Source: Methanohalophilus sp. RSK
Lineage (GTDB): Archaea; Halobacteriota; Methanosarcinia; Methanosarcinales; Methanosarcinaceae
Assembly: GCF_003722075.1 (NCBI RefSeq)
Contig: NZ_RDSK01000004.1
Span: 1 to 46,317 of the forward strand
Direction of reading: 5' to 3'
Length of the DNA: 46,317 bases
Numbering within the stretch: the first letter of the stretch is position 1; every line of letters begins with the position of its first letter. Shown here piece after piece: positions 26,518 to 35,874 of the stretch. The notes under the pieces are model-generated. The model was not told the origin of the DNA. It saw only the letters and a program-made list of their open reading frames with translations, and did no database searches. The position numbers and the translations under genes were made by a program.

Positions 26518-27537
26518 ATGTCAGAACTGACTCAAAAAACCAGATTAACGAATGCTTTAAAGGGCGAGTCTGTAGACAAAGCCCCGGTTGCCTCTGTTAC
26601 ACAGACTGCAACAGTAGAGCTCATGGAAATGACCGGTGCATCCTGGCCCGAGGCTCATTCAGATGCTTCCAAAATGGCAAAACTGGCATTGGCATCTCAC
26701 ACTGAAGCCGGTTTGGAAGCTGTAAGATATCCATTTTGCCTAACGGTCCTGGCCGAAGCCATGGGTTGTGAAGTGAACATGGGTACCCAAAACAGGCAAC
26801 CCTCAATAACAGAACATCCCTATAAAAAAGGAATTGACGATCTCAAAATGCCTGATAACCTGGCTGAGCTGGGAAGGATTCCGGCAGTGGTTGAAGCTAC
26901 AGATATCGTAAGGGATAGTGTAGGCGAAGATGTGCCTATTATAGCAGGAATGGAAGGGCCGGTTACCCTGGCCTCCGATCTTGCCAGTGTCAAGAAATTC
27001 ATGAAATGGTCTATCAAAAAGCCTGATGATTTTAAAGCCATCCTTGATTTTGCAACTGATGCATGTATCGAATATGCCAATATACTTCTGGATAGTGGAG
27101 TAGATATGATATGTGTGGCAGACCCGGTGGCTTCTCCTGACCTTATGAATCCGGCCACTTTCAATGATACCCTAAAACCCTGTCTTGCAAAATTTGCAGA
27201 AGCGGTTGATTGCATTAAAATACTCCATATATGTGGAAATGTAACACCTGTCCTGGATATGATGGGAGATTGTAAATTTGAAGGCTTGAGTATCGAGGAA
27301 AAGGTAAAGGATGTAAAGGAGGCCAAAAAGACAGTTGAAGGTCGCGCTACTCTTGTTGGTAATGTGTCCAGTCCTTTTACAATACTCAGTGGAACTCCTG
27401 ATAAAGTAAAAGAAGAGGTTAAAAAAGCCCTGGATGATGGAATCTCTGTAGTTGCCCCTGGCTGCGGTATTGCTCCAAATTCCCCTCTTGAGAATGTAAA
27501 GGCACTGGTTGAAGGAAGAGATGAATACTTTTCCTGA
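26518..27537 (+). CDS. mtaA: Methylcobamide:CoM methyltransferase MtaA (methanol-specific)
   Basis: Transfers the methyl group from methyl-MtaC to coenzyme M, the second half-reaction of methanol entry into methanogenesis. The 339-residue cytoplasmic protein belongs to the UroD-like methyltransferases. Its zinc ligands fall at His237 and Cys239 (LHICGN) and Cys316 (APGCGIAP), which matches my recollection of Methanosarcina MtaA numbering and supports the ATG at 26518 over an upstream ATG that would add 19 residues. Similarity to M. barkeri MtaA is clear throughout (EAMGCEVNMGTQNRQPS, GMEGPVTLASDLASVKKFMK). It opens the mtaA-ramA-GTPase gene set. Stop TGA. Confidence 0.96.
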   Translation: MSELTQKTRLTNALKGESVDKAPVASVTQTATVELMEMTGASWPEAHSDASKMAKLALASHTEAGLEAVRYPFCLTVLAEAMGCEVNMGTQNRQPSITEHPYKKGIDDLKMPDNLAELGRIPAVVEATDIVRDSVGEDVPIIAGMEGPVTLASDLASVKKFMKWSIKKPDDFKAILDFATDACIEYANILLDSGVDMICVADPVASPDLMNPATFNDTLKPCLAKFAEAVDCIKILHICGNVTPVLDMMGDCKFEGLSIEEKVKDVKEAKKTVEGRATLVGNVSSPFTILSGTPDKVKEEVKKALDDGISVVAPGCGIAPNSPLENVKALVEGRDEYFS

Positions 27538-27544
27538 TTGTATA

Positions 27545-27580
27545 AGGGATGCCTGATTGCATCCCTCTTTTAATCAAAAG
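27545..27580 (+). terminator. Tandem hairpins between mtaA and ramA
   Basis: A perfect 8-bp stem AGGGATGC / GCATCCCT (27545-27566) is followed by CTTTT. The CTTTT itself pairs with AAAAG (27576-27580) just before the ramA ribosome binding site. The first hairpin plus T-run looks like a partial terminator or processing site that would make mtaA mRNA more abundant than ramA mRNA. Confidence 0.5.
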
Positions 27581-27590
27581 AGGTGGTTAT

Positions 27591-29222
27591 ATGAAAGTGG
27601 GAGTTGCTATTGATCTTGGAACCAGTGGTTTCCGGGCCCAGAAAATAGATATCGAAAGTGGTGAGATCCATAAAACCGTGATTACCATGAACAACCCCCT
27701 TCCGGGAGCCAATGTCATGGACCATTTGGATTTTGCCATGAATTATGGACAGGATCTTGCCCATGAACTGGTAATAGGTGCATTCCGGAATATTCTTGAG
27801 GAACTTGGGATTCATTCATCTCCTGATAGGATCGCAATTTGCGGAAATCCTATCCAGTTATCCCTGTTTCAGGGAATACCAATTGATGATCTTGCATATG
27901 CGGGACAGAGAAAAAAAGCAAAATATAACATAAAAGAACAGGAACGCAAAGCAGCTGTTGTAAAAAGTATCTTTATTCCGGGTCTTGAGGATCTTGATGA
28001 TTGTATTGTTGTTATTCCTCCTGCAATTAAACATGAAGTGGGAGCTGATGCTCTTGCACTTATTGTTAAATCTGGTATGCTGGACAATGCAGACATTTCA
28101 ATTGCAACGGATTATGGAACAAATGCCGAGATGGCTTTGAAAGTAGGAAATGTAATATATACAGGCTCAGCTGCAGCTGGACCGGCCCTGGAAGGACAGG
28201 AAATTGCAGATGGTACGATTGCCCGGCCTCATGCTATATCTGATGTGTCCTTTGAAGATGGAGCACTACGTAACTATGTCCTTAATGATGAAATGGATAC
28301 TGTACAGGGTGACCTCGTAAAACCAGACGATGGTACAGTAATGGATAAAGGAGACATAGAAGCACACGGTATCACAGGAACAGGTGTAATTTCTCTAATT
28401 GATGAATCTATCAATAATGGTCTTGTAGTACTCCCAAAGATCAACCTGAAAAATAGCGTTATCCAATTGCAGGATGGAATAAAGTTCAACGAACATGATC
28501 TTGTAGAAGCTGGCAGGGCGATTGGGGCTATAAGAGCAGGTCATATAACTCTTTGCAATGCTGCCGGAATAGGAATGGAGGACATACAAACTGCGTATAT
28601 GTCAGGTGCTGCAGGAACCTATATGGATGCTATTAAGGCGCATAATATTGGCATGATCCCTTATGATGTAGGTCAAATTAGCCAGATTGGGAACACCTCC
28701 CTGATAGTTGCCAAAGAAATTTTGCTCTCTGAGGACAGGTTATGGGAATTGCAGGAAATTGCAGAGGAAATAGTCGGAACTCATGTTATGTTTGCTACGG
28801 ATGACGCATTTAAGGAGGCTTACATTCTCGAACTTTCCTATTGGGGAGAAGGTATGCCTTTCAAAGTTCTTAAAAAATACCTGAAGAAAAAGAAACTACC
28901 TACAATAGATGTTGTAAAATCTGTTCCTGCTGCTGAAAAGCGTGTTGTGAAAGATATTCCTGTACTGGGAGAAGAAGGTCTTCACGTTCTTGATAAGGTT
29001 GGCACGTATCTTACAATGGTCATCGAAGGCTGTGAAACCTGTCATAAGTGTGTCCAGGTCTGTCCTAATGATGCCCTTTCAATGGAAGATAACAGAGTAT
29101 TGATACGTACGGATCTATGTGATGGTGCTCACTGTCAGAAATGCATACATGCTTGTCCCCATGATCTATTTAAATGGGAAAATCTGGATGTTATGATGCA
29201 GGAACCATCAGAGGAACAATAA
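27591..29222 (+). CDS. RamA-type corrinoid protein reductive activase
   Basis: ATP-dependent iron-sulfur protein that reduces inactive Co(II) corrinoid on methyltransferases back to Co(I). The 543-residue protein starts with MKVGVAIDLGTSGFR, a phosphate loop of the ASKHA fold. It has the DUF4445-type core (IATDYGTNAEMAL, YTGSAAAGPALEGQEI) and ends with two 4Fe-4S motifs (CETCHKCVQVCP and CDGAHCQKCIHACP). That layout and size match RamA of Methanosarcina. Placement after mtaA suggests that it serves MtaC and not methylamine corrinoid proteins. The ATG at 27591 has AGAGGTGG before it, and an upstream reading runs into the hairpin. Stop TAA, 3 bases before the GTPase gene. Confidence 0.9.
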   Translation: MKVGVAIDLGTSGFRAQKIDIESGEIHKTVITMNNPLPGANVMDHLDFAMNYGQDLAHELVIGAFRNILEELGIHSSPDRIAICGNPIQLSLFQGIPIDDLAYAGQRKKAKYNIKEQERKAAVVKSIFIPGLEDLDDCIVVIPPAIKHEVGADALALIVKSGMLDNADISIATDYGTNAEMALKVGNVIYTGSAAAGPALEGQEIADGTIARPHAISDVSFEDGALRNYVLNDEMDTVQGDLVKPDDGTVMDKGDIEAHGITGTGVISLIDESINNGLVVLPKINLKNSVIQLQDGIKFNEHDLVEAGRAIGAIRAGHITLCNAAGIGMEDIQTAYMSGAAGTYMDAIKAHNIGMIPYDVGQISQIGNTSLIVAKEILLSEDRLWELQEIAEEIVGTHVMFATDDAFKEAYILELSYWGEGMPFKVLKKYLKKKKLPTIDVVKSVPAAEKRVVKDIPVLGEEGLHVLDKVGTYLTMVIEGCETCHKCVQVCPNDALSMEDNRVLIRTDLCDGAHCQKCIHACPHDLFKWENLDVMMQEPSEEQ

Positions 29223-29225
29223 GAT

Positions 29226-30314
29226 ATGGAAGGTCTACGAATGAAAGTACTCGTTGTGGGAGGATTTTTAGGAAGTGGGAAAACCACTACAATCCTCCGT
29301 ATTGGGAAATACCTTGGAGAAAAAGGCCAGAAAGCTGCCATTATCGTAAACGAGATTGGGGAGGTAGGAGTTGATGGCGATATTATTTCCAGTTACGGCT
29401 TTGACTCAATCGAACTTACGAATGGATGTATTTGTTGCACCCTAAAAAGAGATTTGAGATATACAGTATCACAGCTTAAAAAAGACTTCGATCCACAAAT
29501 ATTGATTATTGAGCCTACAGGCATAGCTTTTCCTGCTACAATCAGGGATGAAATTATGCTGATGAATCTGGATGATGTGGATTTTGCTCCACTGGTTACA
29601 CTGGTTGACGGAAGCAGGTTCAAAGAGGTAATGAAAGAAACAAAACAGTTTTCCCAGAGGCAAATAATTGATGCTGAAGTTCTCGCAATAAATAAGATTG
29701 ATTTAATTGAAGACCTATACATACCTGTAGTTGAGTCCTCAATAAAACAACTGAATCCAGAGGCAGAAATTGTACGTTTTTCAGCAAAAGCAGATTATGA
29801 GGAATTATCCGGGTTTATTGAGCAGTTACTGGGTGATGTAGTTTATCCAAAGCTTACTGAGAGAAAAATGAATGCCGATAAGGAGCTGAATTCCATACAG
29901 TGTTCCAACATGGCCACTTATGCATCTGAATACAGTCTAAATCATGATTATCTTGAGTCTGAAAAAGCCCAATCAATAGTCTCAAACTTGATGGAAGGTC
30001 TAAAGAAAGAGATAATCGTGATGAATCCGGAATTTGTTGGTCACATGAAAGTGATTTTGCAAGCCGGTACTGTAAATGTACGTTCCAGTGTCACAGGAGC
30101 CGAAGAAAAACCTCAAATTGAAACTATAGAATCATATTCTTCTAAGCCTTCTGTAAAGATTCTCTCTGCAGTTTCAAATGTTTCCCGTTCAGAATTAATG
30201 GAACTTGTGGACTTCTTTGTCAAGGAAATTTTCACAAATCATGGTGTTAAAATAGTGAAAACTGCTATCCATCAGCACAATCATGACAGTCACAACCATT
30301 CAGAAGGTGTGTAA
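29226..30314 (+). CDS. COG0523 (CobW/HypB-like) GTPase, putative metallochaperone
   Basis: G3E GTPase of 362 residues with Walker A GGFLGSGKTT, the CxCC metal site in NGCICCTL, Walker B-like ILIIEPTG and the guanine motif INKID. A histidine-rich end (HQHNHDSHNH) can bind metal ions. The family delivers zinc, cobalt or nickel to enzymes. Coupling to mtaA and the activase suggests a role in metallating the zinc enzymes MtaA/MtaB or in corrinoid handling, which is inference. ATGs at 29226 and 29241 are both possible. The second has GAAGGT six bases upstream. Stop TAA. Confidence 0.85.
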   Translation: MEGLRMKVLVVGGFLGSGKTTTILRIGKYLGEKGQKAAIIVNEIGEVGVDGDIISSYGFDSIELTNGCICCTLKRDLRYTVSQLKKDFDPQILIIEPTGIAFPATIRDEIMLMNLDDVDFAPLVTLVDGSRFKEVMKETKQFSQRQIIDAEVLAINKIDLIEDLYIPVVESSIKQLNPEAEIVRFSAKADYEELSGFIEQLLGDVVYPKLTERKMNADKELNSIQCSNMATYASEYSLNHDYLESEKAQSIVSNLMEGLKKEIIVMNPEFVGHMKVILQAGTVNVRSSVTGAEEKPQIETIESYSSKPSVKILSAVSNVSRSELMELVDFFVKEIFTNHGVKIVKTAIHQHNHDSHNHSEGV

Positions 30315-30334
30315 GATGTAATTATTGGTAAAAG

Positions 30335-30404
30335 ATATGCTCACATCTTATGAACACGATTCATCGATTGGAGTGAAGGAAGCGAGTCTTAGATGTGAGC
30401 ATAT
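30335..30404 (+). promoter_or_regulatory. Leader element copy 2 inside a 14-bp stem, upstream of PAS/GAF gene
   Basis: A 14-bp perfect stem (ATATGCTCACATCT 30335-30348 / AGATGTGAGCATAT 30391-30404) encloses an inner hairpin ATGAA-CACGA-TTCAT (30350-30364) and the motif ATCGATTGGAGT (30363-30374). The motif matches the ones before mtaA and mtaC2. Its place is after the GTPase gene and about 50 bases upstream of a TATA-like run at 30423-30431, so it could be a 3' element of the mtaA transcript or a leader/operator of the sensor gene. Confidence 0.5.
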
Positions 30405-30509
30405 TACCATTTGAAAGAGGATACATATATTAATTACGCAATCCTCTTATAGATATGAGATTGATTTGCATTGTATAATATTAATTGTCGATGCATTGGC
30501 GGAAACATT

Positions 30510-33500
30510 ATGGAAAAACCTGCTTTAAAAGAAGGGCAAATTAATCTTGAGCCCGCCTTAGACTTTCTGGATACCGGTATTCTTTTACTTGATAGTAAAT
30601 TTAACATAATATATGTAAATTCTAAAATCAGTCGTTTTTTAGGAATTCCAGAAAACCTTTGTGGTAAATCCGTTTTTGATATTGAAACATGGCCCTTTAA
30701 CAAAAAAGAAATTGTTCATTCCCTCAAGAATATCTCCTCACAAAATGAACCAACGATTCATTCCATTGAAGACAGTGCAGGTGAAACCTACAATTTTACA
30801 GTTCATTATTTGAATCCGGCTTTGCCTGATGCACCTGCATTTATGCTCACACTTGAAAAACATCCTTTTTCTGAAAACGAAACTGAAAAATTTGAAGATC
30901 TGCTCTCCATTTTCACATCGGGCATTTCTGAAGGAATAATCATAATTCAAGATGAACAAATCCAGTTTGCAAACCGCAAATTTGGAAAAATAGTTGGTAA
31001 AAAATGGGATGAAATAAAAGGCACACATTTCCTGGATTATTTTCCGGTTCAATATCGCCGAATGTTATACAAAAAATATACCAAACGTATTGGAAAAAAA
31101 ATATACAGGGAAATGACATATGAGGTCGAATTACTTTCAACATCAGGTAAGGTTACTCCTTTCGAACTGTCCTCATCACTTGTTGAGTATGGCAATCGGC
31201 CTGCAGTAATGGTCACATTTCGGGATATTTCGGCTAAAAAGGAAGCAGAAGAGCATCTCAAAGAAGCTGAAAAGAAATATCGGTCAATTTTTGAAAAAAC
31301 GCCGGTTGGGATTGTTTATTTTGATAGGAGAGGCAGAATAAGCAATTCAAATGAAGCCTTCAATTCTATATTTAAGACTATTATTGATGAAAAGAAAGAA
31401 CCTGAAATTTTTGATTATATTCCCGATAAGGAAGTGTCTGGCCAGATAAAAAAGGTGCTTTCCGGAAACGCCCTTTCTTACAGAGGAGAATACGAGGTTA
31501 ACACTCAATATTCATCCAAATCTATAAAAATTACATGCAATTCCTTGCTTCTGGATGGAGTTTTACAGGGTGGAATAGGCATATTTGGAGATATTTCTCT
31601 GCAAAAAAGCGCTGAAGCCACTCTTCTAATGAACAAATCCCGACTTGAAGCCCTTGTAAAATTAAATCGGCTGGAAGTTTTTTCTTTCGATGAAATAGCT
31701 CGTTTTGCCCTTGAACTTACAGTTGAATTTACAGACAGCGATTGCGGCTACCTTTGCAGGATGGGAAAGGATGGCAACCCTGAAAAAATACTGTATACTC
31801 CTGATACAGAAGATCTGGAATCATTTATTTCTGAAAAAATTGGAAATTTTGATTTCAAAGACCGAAAGTCCAATGTTATGGATACTGGAAAAACCATTGA
31901 AATACCTCTTTTTGAAAAAAAGCAGCTTGTAATTGTTGCAGGTTTTAGCAGGAATGTAGCCTTCAAAGAAATGGAAATAAATCAATTAGAACTTTTTGTA
32001 CAGGACATATGGACTACTATCAAACATAAAATGGCCGAGAAATCGTTACGGGATTCTGAAATCAAATATTCTTCCCTTGTGGAAAACGGCAATGATGCAA
32101 TAGTAGTAATTCAGGATGGTAAACTTAAATTTGCAAATTCGATGTTTTGTGAATTCGTGGGCAATGATTGTGATTCAATACTTTATACAGATTTTAGGAA
32201 TTACGTTGCTGAAGAATATCGCCGTATGGTGGCCAAAAAAAACCAGCAGTATATACAGCAAAAGGAAATGTCTCATTCCAGGGATGAAATTGAACTTGTT
32301 ACAAAAAAAGGCAATAAAATACCTGTAATGGTAAGCACATCTGTAATTGACCATGAAGGTAAACCCGCAGTAATGGCATTTATAAGTGACATTACACAAC
32401 AAAAAGAAAAAGAAAATAAACTTCTTGAAACTTTTAAAGTACTGAAAGTACTTCAATCTGTAATTCGCACCAGTCCTGCAATAGTTTTCTTTTGGGCCCC
32501 GGAAGAAGATTGGCCGGTGGAGTTTGTATCTGAAAATATCGAAAATTTTGGTTACAGGGCCGAGGAATTTACTTCCGGAAAATTACAGTATGGGGACATT
32601 ATACATCCCTCTGATCTCGAGTATGTCCATCAGAAACTTGCAAAATATTCAGATGAAGAAATGTCAGATTACAATATTGAATACCGTATAATCACAAAAA
32701 AGGGAGACGTACGCTGGGTTGAAGAACGAGGTTCCATCCAATATGAAAAGAATGAAATAAGCCACTACCAGGGTATAATTCTTGATATCACTGAAAGAAA
32801 AAGAGTAAATCGCTTTTTAGATATTGATACTGATATTGGGAATTTCCTGACACCCACCGGTGATCTGCAAGAAATGTTTGATCAGCTACTAGAGTTGGCT
32901 CTTCATATTGAAGGTGTGGATGCAGGTGTCCTTTATATTGTTGACAAATCCAATAATGACCTTAATATTGTAGCTCATCGCAATATTTCCGATGATTTTG
33001 TTGGAAAACATGCTACAATTGAAAAGGATACACTTAGAGGAAGATTCCTGTCAGTACAGTATCCCGTGTATAAACTTTATTCTGAGATATATCCCTTCTC
33101 TAAATCCAAAAAAAGCAAGGATAGCCTCCTGGCAACAGCCATTATACCTGTAATAACCAATGATAATTTATCTGCAGTACTGTTTTTGGCATCCCATAAA
33201 AATTATGAGATTCCATATTCTATACGTAACTCGCTTGAAACTGTGGCAAACCAGATAGGTTCTGTGCTTGACAGGATTGAAAAAGAGGCGGGTATCCAGA
33301 AAAGCCAGTATGATTTACAGGTGCTCTTTGACACAATATCTGAGCTGATTTTTGTGGTGGATCCGGAAGGCTGTATCCTTTATTCCAATCTTAATGTTGC
33401 AAAAACCCTGAAATATTCCAAACAGGAAATAACAGGTATGAATTTTATAAAAATTCATTCCCATACTCAGGTACTTGATGCTGCAAAAGCCTTTAACGAA

Positions 33501-33641
33501 GCACTTAATGGTAACAAGCAGAAACATTTGTTCACTTTGATGGACAAAAATAGTGATCTAATAAATGTTGATACTACAATGCAAAAAGGGGAATGGAACG
33601 GTAGTGATGTGGTCGTCGTTGTCAATAGAATTGTTGAATGA
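30510..33641 (+). CDS. Giant PAS/GAF sensor protein without a recognisable output domain
   Basis: The 1043-residue soluble protein contains about six PAS-like domains (about 15-115, 125-240, 255-365, 525-640, 645-770 and 930-1043). Two GAF-like domains lie at about 370-520 and 775-925. Linkers such as DISAKKEAEEHLKEAEKKY are typical S-helices. No histidine-kinase H-box, ATPase motif, HTH or methyl-accepting region is seen, and the protein ends within or just after its last PAS domain. It lies between the mtaA gene set and mtaC1B1, so it is a candidate sensor of methanol, redox or corrinoid state that signals by protein contact. The ATG at 30510 has GGCGGA upstream. An earlier ATG at 30471 lacks support. 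Stop TGA. Confidence 0.8.
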   Translation: MEKPALKEGQINLEPALDFLDTGILLLDSKFNIIYVNSKISRFLGIPENLCGKSVFDIETWPFNKKEIVHSLKNISSQNEPTIHSIEDSAGETYNFTVHYLNPALPDAPAFMLTLEKHPFSENETEKFEDLLSIFTSGISEGIIIIQDEQIQFANRKFGKIVGKKWDEIKGTHFLDYFPVQYRRMLYKKYTKRIGKKIYREMTYEVELLSTSGKVTPFELSSSLVEYGNRPAVMVTFRDISAKKEAEEHLKEAEKKYRSIFEKTPVGIVYFDRRGRISNSNEAFNSIFKTIIDEKKEPEIFDYIPDKEVSGQIKKVLSGNALSYRGEYEVNTQYSSKSIKITCNSLLLDGVLQGGIGIFGDISLQKSAEATLLMNKSRLEALVKLNRLEVFSFDEIARFALELTVEFTDSDCGYLCRMGKDGNPEKILYTPDTEDLESFISEKIGNFDFKDRKSNVMDTGKTIEIPLFEKKQLVIVAGFSRNVAFKEMEINQLELFVQDIWTTIKHKMAEKSLRDSEIKYSSLVENGNDAIVVIQDGKLKFANSMFCEFVGNDCDSILYTDFRNYVAEEYRRMVAKKNQQYIQQKEMSHSRDEIELVTKKGNKIPVMVSTSVIDHEGKPAVMAFISDITQQKEKENKLLETFKVLKVLQSVIRTSPAIVFFWAPEEDWPVEFVSENIENFGYRAEEFTSGKLQYGDIIHPSDLEYVHQKLAKYSDEEMSDYNIEYRIITKKGDVRWVEERGSIQYEKNEISHYQGIILDITERKRVNRFLDIDTDIGNFLTPTGDLQEMFDQLLELALHIEGVDAGVLYIVDKSNNDLNIVAHRNISDDFVGKHATIEKDTLRGRFLSVQYPVYKLYSEIYPFSKSKKSKDSLLATAIIPVITNDNLSAVLFLASHKNYEIPYSIRNSLETVANQIGSVLDRIEKEAGIQKSQYDLQVLFDTISELIFVVDPEGCILYSNLNVAKTLKYSKQEITGMNFIKIHSHTQVLDAAKAFNEALNGNKQKHLFTLMDKNSDLINVDTTMQKGEWNGSDVVVVVNRIVE

Positions 33642-33710
33642 CGATAAATTCATAAATTATTAATGCAGATGCATAGTAAACTAAAGGAAGGCAAGTAAAG
33701 TGGGGCAAAA

Positions 33711-34475
33711 ATGATAGATATCAATCCTAAAAATACTTTGATACGCTACAACATATTGGTTGAAAGCGATATGGCTCCTGAAGAAATGGCAGAAAAACTG
33801 TACCCCACAGACCCCCATATTCGCCAGATCGCCAAAGCTGTTTTTGAAGGCGATGAGGATGAAGTTGTCGCTGCTTTGCAAAATACAATTGATTCCGGAG
33901 TAGATCCCCTTTCACTTATAAACGATGCCCTGATGGCAGGAATGGAAGTAGTGTCTACTCTATATGATTACGGATTGTTGTACCTGCCGGATGTTATTAT
34001 CTCTGCCCAGGCAATGATTGAAGGAATAGAATACTGTAAGGAACAATCCAAACAGGTTCATGAATCAAAGGGTAAGATCATTTCTTATGTTGTAGAGGGA
34101 GATATTCATGACATCGGAAAAAAGATTGTAACCGTTCTTTTACGCGCCAATGGTTATGAGGTTATTGACCTTGGAAAAGATGTGCCTGTTGAAGAAGTTG
34201 TGGCCGCAGTCAAAAAAGAAAAACCTATCATGCTTTCTGGAACCGCACTGATGACCACTACAATGCATGCTTTCAAAGACGTGAATTCGCGGCTGCTTGC
34301 AAGTGACATAAATGTACCTGTGGTCTGTGGCGGGGGTGCTGTTACCCAGGACTTTATTTCCGATTATGACCTGGGAGTATATTGTGAGGAAGCTGCAGAC
34401 GTACCAAAAATTGCAGATTCCATCCTGCAGGGGTTGGATATAAGGAAATTAAGGGATACTTTCCATAAACACTAA
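33711..34475 (+). CDS. mtaC: Methanol corrinoid protein MtaC, copy 1
   Basis: Carries the cobamide that accepts the methyl group from methanol. The 254-residue protein has the helical cap (N-terminal) and a B12-binding Rossmann domain with the lower-ligand histidine at residue 133 in EGDIHDIGKK, and SGTALMTTTM and GGGAVTQDF further on. It is closely related to copy 2 at 36370 but clearly diverged (different start and several substitutions). mtaB follows after 13 bases. No leader motif of the GATTGGAGT type is seen before it, and the gap to the PAS/GAF gene is only 69 bases, so the two may share a transcript. Stop TAA. Confidence 0.94.
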   Translation: MIDINPKNTLIRYNILVESDMAPEEMAEKLYPTDPHIRQIAKAVFEGDEDEVVAALQNTIDSGVDPLSLINDALMAGMEVVSTLYDYGLLYLPDVIISAQAMIEGIEYCKEQSKQVHESKGKIISYVVEGDIHDIGKKIVTVLLRANGYEVIDLGKDVPVEEVVAAVKKEKPIMLSGTALMTTTMHAFKDVNSRLLASDINVPVVCGGGAVTQDFISDYDLGVYCEEAADVPKIADSILQGLDIRKLRDTFHKH

Positions 34476-34488
34476 GGAGATCCGTATT

Positions 34489-35874
34489 ATGTCTGTTAAA
34501 CGTTATTCTTCAATGGAATATGACAATTTTGAAGACCTTCTTTTTGGCCACTCTAAATATCCTGTGAAAACCGGTCTTGATCTGGAAATCGGTGCTGGAT
34601 ATACAACTGCTGAAATCAATTATGCCCCCCGGCCGAATGCGGCTGAAAATCAGGCAACGCTTGTAAACGAATACGAACGTATTACCCGCGATATAATGGA
34701 AAGGATGGTTCAGGTTGGCTTCCCATCAGTCGTACTTGAAACCGAACATGTGCAACAGATGACACATAACCCTGAATGGGGGGCTGATATTGCAAATGCA
34801 CAGAAAGCCATTATGGAAGATTACCATGATGAATATGGCATCAAATGTGCCCTCAGGCATACGGTGGGTGATGTCAGGGGGGATAGGGAAAAAATTGATC
34901 TGCGGGGAGATGCTTATTCCCGGATTCTTGAATCATTTGATCAAGTCGCTTCTTCAGGAGCGGATATGTTGTCGATTGAATCCCTTGGAGGTAAAGAAGT
35001 ATTTGATCATGCTATCCTGAGGAATGACATGCGGGGAGTTATCTTTTCAGTTGGTATACTCGGCGCACTTGATGTTGAATATATATGGCAGGACATCTGC
35101 AATATTGCAAAGAAAAATAAAGTAGTACCTGCGGGCGATACGGCCTGTGCACAGGCAAACACTGCAATGTTTGTTGCAGGGGGACTGCTTGACTTCAAGC
35201 TGTCCCATAGTATGGCATCTGTTGTAAGGGCAATTTCTGCGTCACGGTCTCTTGCTGCATATGAAGCAGGTGCAATTGGTCCGGGTAAGGATTGTGGTTA
35301 TGAGAACAATATTATTAAGGCAATTACCGGTTACCCCATTTCTCAGGAAGGGAAAGGCTCTACATGTGCCCACTCGGATCTGATGGGCAACATGTCCATG
35401 CAGTGTTGCGATCTCTGGTCCAATGAATCTGTGGAATACCGGGGGGATTTTGGAGGAACCACTGTACAATGTTGGGGAGAAACTCTTTCTTATGATTGCA
35501 GCATGATGAATACGGCATTGGAAGCCGGAGTTGGTAAAACCCTGCGTGATGTGCTAATGGTTTCGGATAGATACAGGGATCCACAGGCATTCATATTATC
35601 ATATGATAATGCGTATCGCATTGGTGAAGTAATAACTGCCCATCCGGATGATTTGTACCTGAGAGCAAAAGAGGCAGGCATGAAAGCTTGTGAATTAATA
35701 GAAAGTGGTTCCGCAGGATTCCTGGAATTATCCAAGTTTGAAAAAGCTACAATAAATAAAGCCTGGAATGACCTGAAATCATTAGACGAAAATAAGGAAT
35801 CTTTTATTTGTAATTGTCTGGATACTTATTCATCTGAAGTGGATACATTTAATACATCAAATTATGGCCTTTAA
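34489..35874 (+). CDS. mtaB: Methanol:corrinoid methyltransferase MtaB, copy 1
   Basis: Zinc enzyme (461 residues) that activates methanol and methylates MtaC. The zinc ligands I recall for the M. barkeri enzyme are Glu164, Cys220 and Cys269, and this frame has Glu at codon 164 (LSIESLGG), Cys at 220 (CAQANTAMF) and Cys at 269 (GKDCGYEN). This supports both the identity and the start at 34489. AAGGAGATC precedes the ATG. Compared with copy 2 it has diverged mostly at the C-terminus. Codon choice looks less biased than in copy 2, suggesting lower expression. Stop TAA. Confidence 0.96.
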   Translation: MSVKRYSSMEYDNFEDLLFGHSKYPVKTGLDLEIGAGYTTAEINYAPRPNAAENQATLVNEYERITRDIMERMVQVGFPSVVLETEHVQQMTHNPEWGADIANAQKAIMEDYHDEYGIKCALRHTVGDVRGDREKIDLRGDAYSRILESFDQVASSGADMLSIESLGGKEVFDHAILRNDMRGVIFSVGILGALDVEYIWQDICNIAKKNKVVPAGDTACAQANTAMFVAGGLLDFKLSHSMASVVRAISASRSLAAYEAGAIGPGKDCGYENNIIKAITGYPISQEGKGSTCAHSDLMGNMSMQCCDLWSNESVEYRGDFGGTTVQCWGETLSYDCSMMNTALEAGVGKTLRDVLMVSDRYRDPQAFILSYDNAYRIGEVITAHPDDLYLRAKEAGMKACELIESGSAGFLELSKFEKATINKAWNDLKSLDENKESFICNCLDTYSSEVDTFNTSNYGL

